From: Acarospora socialis
Taxonomy: Eukaryota > Ascomycota > Lecanoromycetes > Acarosporales > Acarosporaceae
Assembly (NCBI GenBank): GCA_025617375.2
Contig: JAMYGW020000004.1
Coordinates: 1,240,001 to 1,304,000 of the forward strand
Reading direction: 5' to 3'
Length of the DNA: 64,000 nucleotides
The notes under the pieces: generated by a model
Seen by the model: only the letters and a program-made list of their open reading frames with translations
Told to the model about the DNA's origin: nothing
The model's database searches: none
Part shown: positions 34,170 through 45,878 of the stretch, one piece after another
How positions within the stretch are numbered: position 1 is the stretch's first letter
Layout of the letters: each line of letters opens with the position of its first letter
Translations under genes and position numbers: made by a program

Positions 34170-34979
34170 AGTCAGCAAAGCCATAAGGCCGAGCTCGGTA
34201 TCTTGGTTATGGGCTTCAGTCGAGGCAGCCCGCCTCGCTGAGGTAACCTGCGGTCACACCTTGTCTTTCATCCTCCGTACAGTGGTTGGGATCATTGTAT
34301 TAACTACAAGAGTGAAGTGGCGGTGATATTCATAGAACATTGTTCGTAGGATTAGCTTTCGATAGGTGTGATAATCTACGTAGTTAAACACCGGCTAGGG
34401 CTTCAACCTATATTGATATTCCAAGGTAGTAACGGAAGGTGGAAGCTCAGCCATCGCTCAGTCACTGGTTGGACGCCACGTTCCTTGACTGTCAGTGATG
34501 CAGTCATCGTGCATATGGTGTCGATTAAAGACCGCTGTCCACAATTGTTTCGATCATATTCCTTTGAGTCGATGAGAGCAAACTTCATTCACCAGACATC
34601 ATCTCAGTACCTAGTCACCTGAAACTAAGGTAAGTTGATCAAGATATCCACGGATTACCATATACGTACTAGCACGTTTGAGGCACCACTGCCGTCATTT
34701 CTGGGATTAGCCTACCGAACTACTTCCGCCATTCCATCGCCTTCAGCTCTCCACAAACACAAACCGAACCACTTAACTTATTCCGGATGTTGTACATATA
34801 TTGTGGCAACAATCCAATTCCTTTTACTTCGAAGGCACTCGTTCTGAAAAATCTGTACGACCATCCTGCTCAGGTGACTTGAAACCTGCTGTTTACAATT
34901 AACTCAGGACTATCCGGTCCTCATCTCGCTCTGTCAACCGCGCAAAGGCCGAGGGCGCGAGCGGCCCATCAGTGTCACG
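34170..34979. other. Intergenic spacer, DUF202 / zinc transporter
   Basis: 810 bp with no gene, RNA or repeat that I can support. Confidence 0.55.
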
Positions 34980-36906
34980 ATGGGCTTATCCAAGTCGACG
35001 AGGATACTGATACTTCTTTCCATTGATTCCGCTTTCTTCCTTTTGGAGCTTATCGTGGGTCAGTCCAATTGACCCCTCAAAAGTAAAGGTGGGACTCTTG
35101 TGCTAAATGGCGTCTATTCTAGGCTATGCGGTCCACTCGCTCGCTCTTGTGGCGGACTCCTTCCATATGGTCAGTCACCGAATCATCCCTACTCTTCGGT
35201 GTCTCGAAGTATAACAATCTACCAGTTGAACGATGTCCTATCATTATGTGTTGGGCTCTGGGCGGTCAGGGTGGCTAATCAGGAGACAAATTCCAAGATG
35301 TACACATACGGCGTGAGGGACCATACTGCCGATCTTGAGGTGCTGGATAACTGATATGTGGTAGTGGCAACGTGCTGAAACATTAGGTGCTCTCGTCAAC
35401 GGCGTCTTCCTTGTGGCATTGTGTCTTTCTATCTTCTTAGAGGCTATTCAGCGATTCGTCGAGCCACAGACCGTCTCCAACCCCAAGCTTGTTCTGATAG
35501 TTGGGTGCTTTGGTCTCCTATCCAACGTTCTAGGACTCTTCCTCTTCCATGAGCACGGGCACAGCCATGGGGGCGAAGGTCATGGCCATTCCCATCGCGC
35601 CGAGGATAAATTGAGCGCTGCGGAGGAAGGCCATGGTTCTAGGCACAACGCAGGTGCTGATGAATATACCGCTGAGGTTGCGGACGAAAGCGGTAATATC
35701 GCAGATGTGCTGCCCCAGAGTACCGTTGGAGGATGGCCAAGATCCACACGCAATCGTCAAAGCAGTTCGCAAGACGCTTCAGGCGAGCAACGGTCCACCG
35801 GCTCTCGTGGCTTTTCCAGGAGCGACGGGGATGACTCAACTGCTGCCGGCACTACGTCTCCACTCTCGGCAAGGAAGTCGATCAGCAGCGGTCAGCAAAA
35901 GCGACATCTACGCCGCACAAGTCGTTCAAAGTCCAGGGGATTTATAAGCGTGGAGGACTTACCTATCCACCCAGCTGGCATCCGCAATGATATCATTGCG
36001 GCCAGTCGACTAGAAGACATTGAATCAAGGCCTGGCACAGACTCAGAAGCAGAAGAAGCGGTGGAAGACGAGCAAGACGAACCCACGGAGAGAACTGGTC
36101 TGCTTGGGCATGCCAGGAGTAATTCTTCGGTCAAGCGAAGGCGGGATAGTGCCGCAGGCCATAAGCATCACGTTGGAGAGCGGCACGACTCTTGGCATGT
36201 AGATCACAATCACACTCATCCTAAGGACGAGGGAAGCACCGGGGGGCACTCTCATGGAGACCTTAACATGCGAGGTGTATTCCTTCACGTTATGGGGGAC
36301 GCCTTGGGCAACATCGGTGTGATCGGATCTGCTCTGTTCATATGGCTCACGTCCTACTCCTGGAGGTTCTATTCAGACCCTGCAATCTCACTCGTTATTA
36401 CTATCATCATCCTCGGTTCGGCTATTCCGCTCTGCAAGGCGGCCTCTCGGATCTTGCTCCAGGCAGTGCCTGCTGGAATGAGCGTGGACCAAATTCAAGA
36501 TGATATCAAAAGCCTTCCCGGAATTCTAAGCTGTCATCATATTCATGTTTGGCAGCTTAGCGACACAAAGCTTGTTGCGTCACTCCACGTTCGGCTGGAG
36601 TTTGATTTCAAAGGCGAGGGTTCGGCAAGGTACATGCAGCTGGCCAGGGCTGTGCAGACTTGCCTCCACGAATATGGTATTCACTCAGTCACCATCCAGC
36701 CCGAATTCGACAGTGAAGCCACCAGTTCCGGTCCGATGGCGAACGGTTCACATAAGAAGTCAAGCAGAGCCGCGAGCATGCGCAGTGACCCTGATGCTTG
36801 TTTGCTGGAATGCGGAGACAAGTGCGGTGACGGTAGCCAATGTTGTGCTCCCGCCAGCAACGACGGGTCGTCTCACGACGGCCATGATCACGGTCATAGT
36901 CATTGA
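34980..36906 (+). CDS. CDF-family zinc/metal transporter (Zrc1/Cot1 type)
   Basis: Cation diffusion facilitator that exchanges Zn2+ (possibly Co2+) for protons, probably into the vacuole. Model: join(34980..35058, 35123..35169, 35226..35312, 35365..36906), 584 aa, introns 52-64 bp. TM1 is RILILLSIDSAFFLLELIVG. The metal-site motif HSLALVADSFHMLND in TM2 is cut by an intron after HM. Then come MYTYGWQRAETLGALVNGVF and TM4. A long cytoplasmic loop (~260 residues) starts with a His/Gly-rich metal-binding run (HEHGHSHGGEGHGHSH) and continues as a Ser-rich stretch. The second metal-site helix is HVMGDALGNIGVIGSALFIW. The tail carries CGDKCGDGSQCCAP and HDHGHSH, extra potential metal ligands. Confidence 0.93.
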
Positions 36907-37378
36907 CAGCTACCAACTCCGGGCGCTTCTTACACAATGTAAGTATCACTACTCGCGCACAACGATGGGAACTATGGCCACTATCGCAGGGCCAGGGTTG
37001 TGGATTGGAAGGTGGATGATGTGGAGTTGTGGATTATTGGACGAGAGAGAAATGAGTTGGAGCATAATGGGAGTTGGGAGATTGTATGATTCGCTGCAGC
37101 GTTGCTTCGCTGTGTACGGTGGGACAAAAGCTCGCAGCCGAATTGGGATAAAGGGGCCGAACGGGGCGTTCGCTTAGATTACCCGTTTCCAACGTGGCGG
37201 GTATTTTGGCTCTAAATAACTTAATCCCTGCTGTCTTTGTTCAGTATTGCTTGAGCTTTCAATGAATTATTCTACCTCTGTATATAGCTTTTGATGCTAT
37301 CTTATTTTGAGCTGAGGGAGTGAAGTTCACTCATGGATTGAGCATGTCAACGAGCCCTGAACCGTCCGTCGCGATACG
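36907..37378. other. Intergenic spacer, transporter / phosphoesterase
   Basis: 472 bp. No features beyond the expected 3' and promoter regions. Confidence 0.55.
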
Positions 37379-39619
37379 ATGACATTACCGTCTTACTATC
37401 CGCCAGACCCCTATCGCAACAATTTCCTAGAACCGCCTACCTTGGTTGAACGCTTCACCGAAGGGCTCCGTCACGATATAGGTAACTATATCGGCAAGGG
37501 AATCTCCGGCTGGAATGCCTCTACGTATTCTAAGGGCCAAACCCCACAGAGCTTCTGGAACCCCCGACGGCTCATCACCATACCTAATGGCCTTATAATC
37601 TTATGGATTGCGTTGTTGTGGTGGGGGGAACGACTCGTGTTTGAGCAACGCATACGCAAATGTGACTGGAACACATGGGAACGTTGGGTATTCTCCCTCA
37701 GAAGCCTGCCTCCTTATTTACGTTTGTGGTGCTTGTGAAGCTTACAGCGAAGTGCAATACAGCCTCGAGAAGCAACTCCCCATCATTTGATATTCATAGG
37801 GGACCCTCAGTTGGTAGATCCACATACCTACCCTGGCCGTCCTTGGCCTCTGTCGACCTTAACAACCCGCCACACGGACCTTTACCTTCGACGATCCTTT
37901 TCACTCCTTCGAAGGCAACTGCATCCGGACACTGTTTTCTTCCTTGGCGATCTCTTTGACGGTGGTCGCGAATGGGCGACGGACAAGAGCAGAAGTCCCG
38001 AAAAGCAGTACAGAAAGTATGGCGAGAGATACTGGTTGAGGGAGTATAACCGCTTTGGCCGCATATTCTTCGATCACTGGGGTGATGGCGGTATTGAGCC
38101 TGGACCAGGGCAACAGGGGAGGAAAATCATTGCCAGCTTACCAGGGAACCATGACCTGGGCATAGGGAGTGGGATTCAACTACCGGTCCGAGATCGGTTC
38201 AAAGCATATTTCGGCGATGGAAGCAGAATAGACATTATCGCGAACCACACTTTCGTGTCTGTGGATACGGTGTCGCTCAGTGCTATGGATCAACCGGATT
38301 CTCCTGCCGGCAGCGAAGGATTAAATCTCGCGACCGGCGGGGGTGCGAATTCTGCGATTTGGAAGCCCGTACAGGAGTTTCTGGAGCAGGCGAAAGCTGA
38401 GAAGAGCCGTGCTGTCGGAAGGCACTTGATCACGTTGGGCAATAAAACTTTGATTCGTCGGCTTCAGCACACTGTCACGGACTTGAACGACTCTGCCATG
38501 AAGGCTTCAGAAAATCGGCCAATTCCTGTTCCAGATCTGCCCACAATTCTTCTCACACATGTGCCGCTATATCGCGCTCCAGGTACGCCTTGTGGCCCGA
38601 AACGGGAACATTGGCCTCCATCAAAGCCAACAAGTGGGGACGGCGAGCAGTTGTTGGAGGATGAACGTAATGCAATAGCCGTACGAGCTGGGTATCAATA
38701 CCAGAACGTACTGACTCCCGCGGTTTCAAGAGACCTGATCGAGAAGGTCGGAAACGTTGGACACGTCTTTTCTGGCGATGATCACGACTATTGCGAGGTC
38801 GTCCATCGTGAATTTACTGCCTCTTCAATGGGTGGTAGGATAAGGGAGATTACCGTGAAGTCAATGTCATGGGCTATGGGCGTCCGAAAGCCTGGCTTCC
38901 TGATGTTGACTCTCTGGAACCCTATCGACGCTGCTGGCGAACCGATTGGGTCCCTTGGTACTAGACACGGTGGGGCTGATAATGGAGACGGCTCTGCTTC
39001 CATGCAATCGCATCTTTGTTTGCTGCCCGATCAGCTCGGAATATTCACACGTTACGCCCTGCTACTTGGACTGACGCTCATAACTCTAATCGTCAGATCC
39101 GTGATCAAGGGAATCAACGGAACACTGTCCTCGGACTCTCACGCACTTTACTCAAATGAACCCGTACTGCCAATATCCTGGTCCTCTAAGCATCCGACTT
39201 CATCTGCAGAAAACGAAAAAGCGGAAGCTCGTTATCAACGACAGCGAGCAGATTCTTCCAAGTCCACCGAGGGTCCACATTCCTCGAACTCGTCGACATC
39301 ATCGAGAAACGGCGTTCTCGCAGTCCGCTCTTCTGCAGGTCGAACTCGGAGCCTAAGTCCCGCGCTTGGCTATGGCATCCCAATCTCGCAAGTTGGAGGG
39401 TCACCGCAAGCTGGTTACGGCTCCCGGATATCAGGCAACGGTGCGGTCACCGGTTTTCACACGGAGCACCAACCCCGGATCAATATCAGTGTGTCTCTCA
39501 GAGACCGTGGGAGTTCGGGAAGAGGCGTCCGAGCTATGGTTGATGATGCGCTTCGGAGTATATGGCGGGTCGGCTGGGTCGCCACCTTGTGGTATATATG
39601 GCTCGTTTGGCATGGATAG
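37379..39619 (+). CDS. Cdc1/Ted1-like ER metallophosphoesterase
   Basis: Calcineurin-like phosphoesterase of the Cdc1/Ted1 (human MPPE1/PGAP5-related) group, which trims ethanolamine phosphate from GPI anchors in the ER (family knowledge). Model: join(37379..37687, 37748..39619), 726 aa, 60-bp phase-0 intron. The N-terminal membrane anchor is LIILWIALLWWGERLVFE. Metal-site motifs appear in order: FIGDPQLVDPHTYPGRPWPL, FFLGDLFDGGREW, SLPGNHDLGIG, and the His motif GHVFSGDDHDYCE. After residue ~410 there is a second membrane segment (YALLLGLTLITLIV), a Ser-rich ~150-residue stretch, and a last hydrophobic helix near the stop (WVATLWYIWLVW). The N-terminal and two C-terminal spans fit an ER membrane enzyme with a luminal catalytic domain. 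Confidence 0.9.
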
Positions 39620-39974
39620 GATCAGCGTTTCCATCGTTATCTTTTGATCTTAACATCCGTACTGGTGGATAGTGTCCGGTACAGCTCTGTGGGAAGCATG
39701 ATTAGGAGTTTTTGCCTTGGAGGGGAGCTTGTTTGTGACGATACCCGGATGTAAGCTTCTGTGTATTATGAATTGATAGTGTTCTCAGTCGATTAATGAG
39801 TACTGTTTACTTCTAATGCATCTCATGGTGCATTACATTGTAGAGACCCGTCTCAATTCAGTCATGACTGCTGCTGCTACGAAGCTCGCTCGGTGCCAAG
39901 CACTTCATCGACTTGCCTTAAAACCCCCACAAGGTACGCCTCAATAAGAAAAACAATCTAGGAGTTATCTTGCG

Positions 39975-40328
39975 GCGAATGACTCTGGTCAACCCCTAAA
40001 TTTGACCTCGGACTTCAGAGTCTTAAGAATGACGCCGATCAACCCCACACAGAAATCATGCCTAAATCCACACCTAAATCCACACCTGTATCCACGCCTA
40101 AATCCACACCTAAATCTAGGCCTAAATCTACACCTAAAGTTATGCCTTAACCCGCACCTAAACTGACCCCTTGAGTCATGCCAAAATTCAGGCCCAAAGT
40201 CATTGAGTCTAGACATCAGTTTAGATGTGAGTTTAGGTGTGAAGCATGTGGACTCAGGCCTGATTCAGGGTAGGGGTTGATCGGAGCAGTCCTAGTTTAT
40301 AGATTAGGGGTTGACCGGAGTCATTCGC
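39975..40328. mobile_element. Fold-back / MITE-like element with subterminal repeats
   Basis: 354-bp element with 25-bp terminal inverted repeats (39975-39999 and 40304-40328; 24 of 25 match). They share GCGAATGACTC and GGTCAACCCCTAA. A related copy of the same motif lies further in on each side (40027-40046 and, inverted, 40273-40291), so the ends are built from a repeated unit. The centre is a 12-bp minisatellite. There is a TA just outside the right end but not the left, and I see no clear target-site duplication, so the superfamily is open. No coding capacity. Confidence 0.7.
40061..40204 (+). repeat. 12-bp minisatellite, ~12 units
   Basis: Tandem array with consensus CCTAAATCCACA. The left units are nearly perfect and the right units progressively diverged. 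Inverted partial copies (GTTTAGATGTGA, GTTTAGGTGTGA) follow at about 40218-40241, so the array can fold back on itself. It lies wholly inside the element at 39975-40328. Confidence 0.8.
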
Positions 40329-42343
40329 TAATCACTGGGATTTGACAACCAATATCTGATATATCAATCTCAGATCCGTCTCCGCTCATCGTCTCGATAT
40401 GTCCATACAGGACGCCTTCGGATTCCTAGTCACCAGGAGTGCCTCACGGCTAAAAGATCGCCCGTAACAAGCCCCCTAAAAGATGCCATACAAGGAAATA
40501 TTTCCCAACCCGAGATTGAATATGGTTCCCATCGCAGAGGAACCCACACAAGGCTTTCGCCCAAGCGAGTATGCCACGGGCTCACCTTGCTTTTCAATCT
40601 CAGCTACATGATGGCTTGAGATATAGAGCCGGCCCCGGAGCTTCATTTCGGAGGCCACTTTGCAGACCGAATGGACCGAGGCAGCATTGGCGAACCATTT
40701 GATTACCTTAAATTGCTTCTCTGTGTGTGGAAAAGGGAGGGGTGGGTGGAGGCTACGTTCTGTCCCTACCATTCGAAATGATCAAGCCTCGGGAATACGT
40801 CTACAGAAGGGATCCTGAGCATCATGACATCAGGTCTCTGAAAGTGGGCACAGGCTCGATATCGGTATACTCATACATACAGGCCGAGAGTAACCTCGTT
40901 TCAGGTCCTACCGTATGTGACTATCAGCTGTTGACGGCAGGGTGGCGTTACCTTTCTGACGCTCACGCATCCGTGCTGTTGGCGATAAGAGAGTATTTCC
41001 GCGACTGCTCTCCTACCACTACGAGATACCCAAGCCTTGTCATTGTGATATGTTTGGAGGAATGGACTGTCTGTGTCAAGTTCCGGCGTGTTGCACGAGA
41101 AAATGGCGTCCGTTTCATCCTTACCATCGCGATTAGCCAGTGGGCGCCGCCGCCGCTGCAGTTCAGTTTCTGTCAAGTCCTTCTGGTTCTTCCGCATGCA
41201 TGATGCGCTGAACGTTGCCTTTGCACGCTTGATTGACCGTGCATCTTAGAATCCCTCAACCCTAGGAAGCGAAACCAAAACTACAACGGGTTAATGTGCT
41301 GATATGAACAACTAGATTCCAACTGCGCGGTCGCTTGCCCCCTACTCTGGCCTACTCACAATTACAAGGAATGATTGAGAACATTGATGATTGCTAGAGC
41401 TACATGTCGCCGATTCCGGGGGTATGCAAGGCACAAGCTGGCTATATTAAGCTGTCGTGTACGCCCCGGTACGGCAGAGGCGGGTGATGTTAGATCCTTG
41501 GAGCAACCGGGTTCCAACCAGAAGGCCATTTCTCTGCCTTGCCTTCTTCGTTGTACGAGGGAACTCTGATGATACATTCTTCGCAGCTCCCTCCCGTCGG
41601 CGCCTCGGGTGGCACAGCAAGAATCATCACACACTGATAGCAGATAACGGGTCAAAGCAGGTACCCACAACTCGACGGTGACCTGCAGACGGCTCCGATA
41701 CTCGATGTACTGCGCAGCCGATATATCGAACATACTGACTGTGTGTTACTGACCTACATAAGCCACACGGCTCATTCAAGATCCACCCGAACTCTCTATG
41801 GTGCGTTTACATGCCAGCTCACAAGCCACACATCAGGTCAATATTCTGTGGACTCCATATGGGCCTTAGAGAAGGATAGGATAGCCGCATGGACCCTTCA
41901 CGATGTGCTGCAACAATGGAGAGGTTTTCGTATGGACAAGCCGAGGCAATCAAATCTATTTACAGTATCGGTCGTGCTTGGATAGTGTTGTGAGATGTTG
42001 TGGTTACGTTTTCCTGCCCTCGTTCGCGTGCTGCCTTTGGTTGTTGAGGTTATTTGCCGAGGACTTGGTACTCATGTTGCATCAATGGTATTCATTTTTC
42101 GTTTGTTCATGTGTCTAGACGATTGGGGTATCTTTGAGATGAACAAGGCTGCGATCTGGTGTTGTGCTTGAAGAATTGTCTTCACAAAGGTATTTGTTCA
42201 GATCTTTCAACCGAATATCAAATCAAAAATCGGAGGACGAGATATAAGATGGGGGTTTGCCCCGGAAACGGAGCAGGCATCTTCAGCACATTCGACCTTA
42301 TTCGAAGCATTCAAAGATTCCAACAAACAAAATTCCAGACAAA

Positions 42344-44454
42344 ATGGCTATTATGCCTAGACTTCTTCTTCTTGTCCTTGGGACATTGTTCCTCACAAAT
42401 CAAACAAAAGCCGTTGCAATCACTGGCCCACAAGGTGGTGTCGACTCGGCTACAGGGCAGAGACCCTTTCGCAAGGAGATTTCCACCTTTCAGAACTCCG
42501 GACCCGCCTTTGACCTCTACGTTCTTGCTTTCCAGCGCTTTGTCCAACAGAACCAGACAAACATTCTGTCATATTACCAAGTTGCGGGTAAGCTCTCTAC
42601 TTGTTCCCTTCGCATGGACAATGATTTCTAACAATGCCATTAGGCATTCACGGCCGTCCATTTGTTGCTTGGGATGGTGTCAACGGACCGTTCAAAACAG
42701 GTTATTGTACGCATGGATCGATTCTCTTTCCAACATGGCATCGCCCTTATCTTGCCTTGTTCGAGGTACGTGGGATTCCTTTGTCTGACTTTGACACAAT
42801 GCTGACAATGTATAGCAAATCCTCTGGAACAACGCTCAGGACATTGCCGGCACCTACCCAGAATCAGTACGTTCGAAATACAAAGACGCTGCTGTGAGCT
42901 TCCGAATTCCGTACTGGGACTGGGCAAGTAATCCAATGATGCCAGCTGCTGTCAATAAACCTACGCTCCAAATCAACACACCGACCGGTCGGCAAACCCT
43001 AGCCAACCCGTTGTACAATTACACATTCAACCCGAAACCTTCAGCTGCTGATTTCCCACCAAACGAGCGAGTAAGTACCTTTGCCACTCCGAGCGATAGC
43101 GTTGTTTTCGCTCGACAAAACTGTCAGACTGCTTTGTGCTGTGTGTGGTGATATGCACGAAATCCTTTGTCCAGTCCGCTAATAGTTTCTACAGTTGGCT
43201 TCTTTCAAGAGCACCGTCAGATATCCCAATGCTGCAGGCCAAAGTCAGCCGAATCTCGTCAACAAGCAACTGCTGGCGAACGCCCAATCGTGAGTCTCCA
43301 GATTTCCAACTCTTCTATTTGAAGGCTAATCTGAGACAGGCTTCGTACCCAAACTTATCAGCTCATTGCGCAACAATCCGATTATGCTCCTTTCTCCAAT
43401 ACCGGCTACTCCGATGGCCGGGGTGGATTGTATAACAGCTTAGAAAATATCCACAATGCCATCCATGGTCTTGTGGGTAACGGCGGGACTATGGGAAGCA
43501 TCCCATATGCTGCCTTTGACCCCATCTTTTGGCTCCATCATGCGTAAAGTTTTATTCATTGCCCCTTTCCAGCTCACTTCAACTAACATGGTTTGCAGAA
43601 ACGTTGATCGTCTGTTCGCAATTTGGCAAGCGATATACCCAAACTCCTTTGTCACTTCTGAAAAGAATGCCTTCGGTACCTTTACTACCACACCCGGCAG
43701 TATCGAGACCGTCGACACCGCCCTGACACCCTTCCACACCACATCTCCAGGCCAGCTGCACACCTCCACCACAGCGCGCTACACCAAATCCTTCGGCTAC
43801 ACCTACCCGGAGGTTGTTGACTGGGGTATCGACGCCACCCAGCTCTCCACCAACGTCCGCACCAAACTTAACGCCCTCTACAACCCGACGGGGAGTCTCT
43901 CCAAACGATCAACCAACAGCACCACCACCACCACCGGCATCAAAACCAACTCGACCAGCCACCAATACTTTGCCAACATCCGCGTCGACAAAAACGCCCT
44001 CAACTCCACCTCCTTCTTCATCCACTTCTTCCTCAGCCCCTTCGCCGACAAACCCTCCACCTGGTCCTACGACTCCGCCCTCGCCGGCTCCCACACCATC
44101 TTCGCCTCTTCTTCTGCTACTTCTGCCGGCACCACCGGCTCCGACACCACCGTCTACGGCCAAATCCCCCTCACCCACGCCCTCGACGCCGCTGTCGCCG
44201 CCGGCCTCTTGCCCGACCTATCACCGGACAATGTCGTGCCCGTTCTGACGAAACAGCTCACGTGGCGCGTTCAGCGCTTCGACGATTCGGCCGTCGACGT
44301 CAAGGCGCTGCCGAGTCTGCAGGTGCACGTTGTGGGCCAGGAGGTCAAGGCCGCGGCTAGCCCGAGCGAGTTTCCGGTCTTTGGCGATATGGTGGCGTAC
44401 AAGGACGTCACGGCGGGGAAGGCGGGCGGTGAGGGGAGTGGGAATGGGCTGTGA
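42344..44454 (+). CDS. Tyrosinase (secreted, type-3 copper oxidase)
   Basis: Oxidises monophenols and diphenols to quinones, usually for melanin formation. Model: join(42344..42587, 42644..42765, 42816..43070, 43195..43289, 43340..43543, 43599..44454), 591 aa, introns 50-124 bp, all in phase. A signal peptide is evident ([20 protein letters not shown]). CuA ligands lie in [12 protein letters not shown], in [20 protein letters not shown] (the Cys-X-His thioether pair), and in the last His of that motif. CuB ligands lie in [11 protein letters not shown] and [19 protein letters not shown]. Many NxS/T sites fit secretion. The C-terminal ~300 residues form the fungal tyrosinase C-terminal domain, which in this family is removed to activate the enzyme. 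The ATG at 42344 sits in a good context (ACAAAATGG). No other melanin gene is in the window. Confidence 0.94.
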
Positions 44455-45878
44455 GGGTTGAAGATGTATATCCCCTGACCTGTTCTCGTTCCGGAACGAG
44501 TGTGCAGTGTTGTGTTGTTGTTGCCGTCATCGTACCTCTAGCGAGCGTTGTTCGCGAGCGTTGTTCCGATTTCACCTTTCGATTTGGATTCTTTTTGGGT
44601 TCTCATTCTGATACCCCTATCGTTGATCGATATATTCATGTATAGTTTCCTGCTTGGCATCCTCGTTCGATGTTGCGTTGGAAAATAGAGCGAAAAAGCT
44701 TCGTCGTACTCCGTATCTATCTATAGTCATACCCAGTCTTCACTCTATAGATCATTTCCTGGCCGGGGCTCAAAGTTTAAGTTCTCCGAAGAGAGAGAGA
44801 GAGAGAGTGTGAGAGAGAGTGAGAGAAGTAGCAACTTTATCCTACACGTCATCCTATCGACCTACCTATCTATCTCTACTCGTCAATCCTCGACACCCCC
44901 CCACCCCTTGTTACCCACCCCTCCCTCGCGTTCACAGTCCAGATTGTCAGACCAGATGTCGAAGAACGAGGAGAATAATGCGAGGGGAAGGGGAAACAAT
45001 CCGACAAAGCGTCTCTGCGAGATCAGAAACGATGAGCAGAAGTAGAGCTCGGAATGGGTGACGGGTACTTGTATGGAGTGGATAAGTGATGAGAAGCGGG
45101 GGCAACGGATGGATGATAAGGCGTCGCGTGTGTGGAGATTTGCCCGAGCCCTGATGAATTTTGTCTGCTTGCTTTGTTTGGAGAGGATGTGATTGAATGA
45201 TTTCAAGAATGGAGGATTGGATGGATGGATTGGTGGATTGGTGGGAACAGCATGGTGCGGACTCTCTCTCCGTGTGTACTGTACATGTACTTGGGACAAG
45301 AGCATGAGTCTTCGCCCATTGTGGGCTGGGAGGCGAGGGGGGCTAGATGTCTGGTTGGTGATTTTGGCGAAGGTGACAGGTACGGTAGGGGAGAGAGGAG
45401 GTTGGGGCTAGTCGGGATTGAAGGGAATGGAGGGCTGTGTTGAAGGCCCGTCTCGGTGGAGGAAGGATCAGGAGAAAGGTTAGGAGAGGAGAGAGGGTAA
45501 GGGTGCTGGGCAATTGTCTACTGGGAGGAAGTGGTTGTGCCTTGTCTGTGATGGATGAAGCGATGGGTCGTCCATCTGTGCTGGAGGAAAGGTGATGTTG
45601 TCCGATGTGGAGAATAGGATGCAAGGTTACGGTTCGGGCTAGACACACGATAGAGGTGTGCGTGGCCCGAGAAGGGATTCATTGCGTAAGTTGTTAAGGG
45701 CACACTGGTCGAAGATAAACTAAAGCAACAGAGTCGATTCTAGAACCCAGCAGACACGCCCCGCCATTCTCCTTGCCGACACGGAACAAACTACCCCTTT
45801 ACCCTAACCGCCGCCCCTTCCTCAAACGCCTCACATCCACCCTAACAGTACCTACCTACCCTACCCTACCCTGCCCAA
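44455..45878. other. Convergent 3' spacer with GA microsatellite
   Basis: About 1.4 kb between the stops of the tyrosinase (+) and the LRR-like gene (-). It contains a (GA)n tract, a TACTCCGTA motif at 44707-44715, and G-rich plus-strand sequence from 45180 to 45640. No gene supported. Confidence 0.55.
44791..44827 (+). repeat. (GA)n microsatellite
   Basis: A run of GA dinucleotides interrupted by GTGT and GT, about 37 bp. Confidence 0.85.

Larger units (their letters stand above)
39620..42343. other. Long intergenic spacer with fold-back repeat
   Basis: About 2.7 kb. It holds the inverted-repeat element at 39975-40328 and is otherwise without a gene I can support. The longest frames (for example 40727-41203 +) lack ATG-anchored protein character. 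The right end is the tyrosinase promoter. Confidence 0.55.

Noticed and set aside
39989-40216. Minus-strand frame with repeated Phe-Arg-Cys-Gly peptides
   Set aside because: Direct consequence of a 12-bp minisatellite. No start context and no flanking coding sequence. Kept only as an observation.
40727-41203. 158-codon plus-strand frame
   Set aside because: No domain, no splice support and no conservation that I can recall. Lies in a repeat-bearing spacer.
42257-42343. Longer N-terminus for the tyrosinase
   Set aside because: Starts with a non-ATG codon and would bury the signal peptide. ATG 42344 gives a clean secretory signal.
45846-45870. CCTACC/CTACCC repeats resembling telomere sequence
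   Set aside because: Units are irregular and short, not the TTAGGG array. Internal and next to a coding exon.
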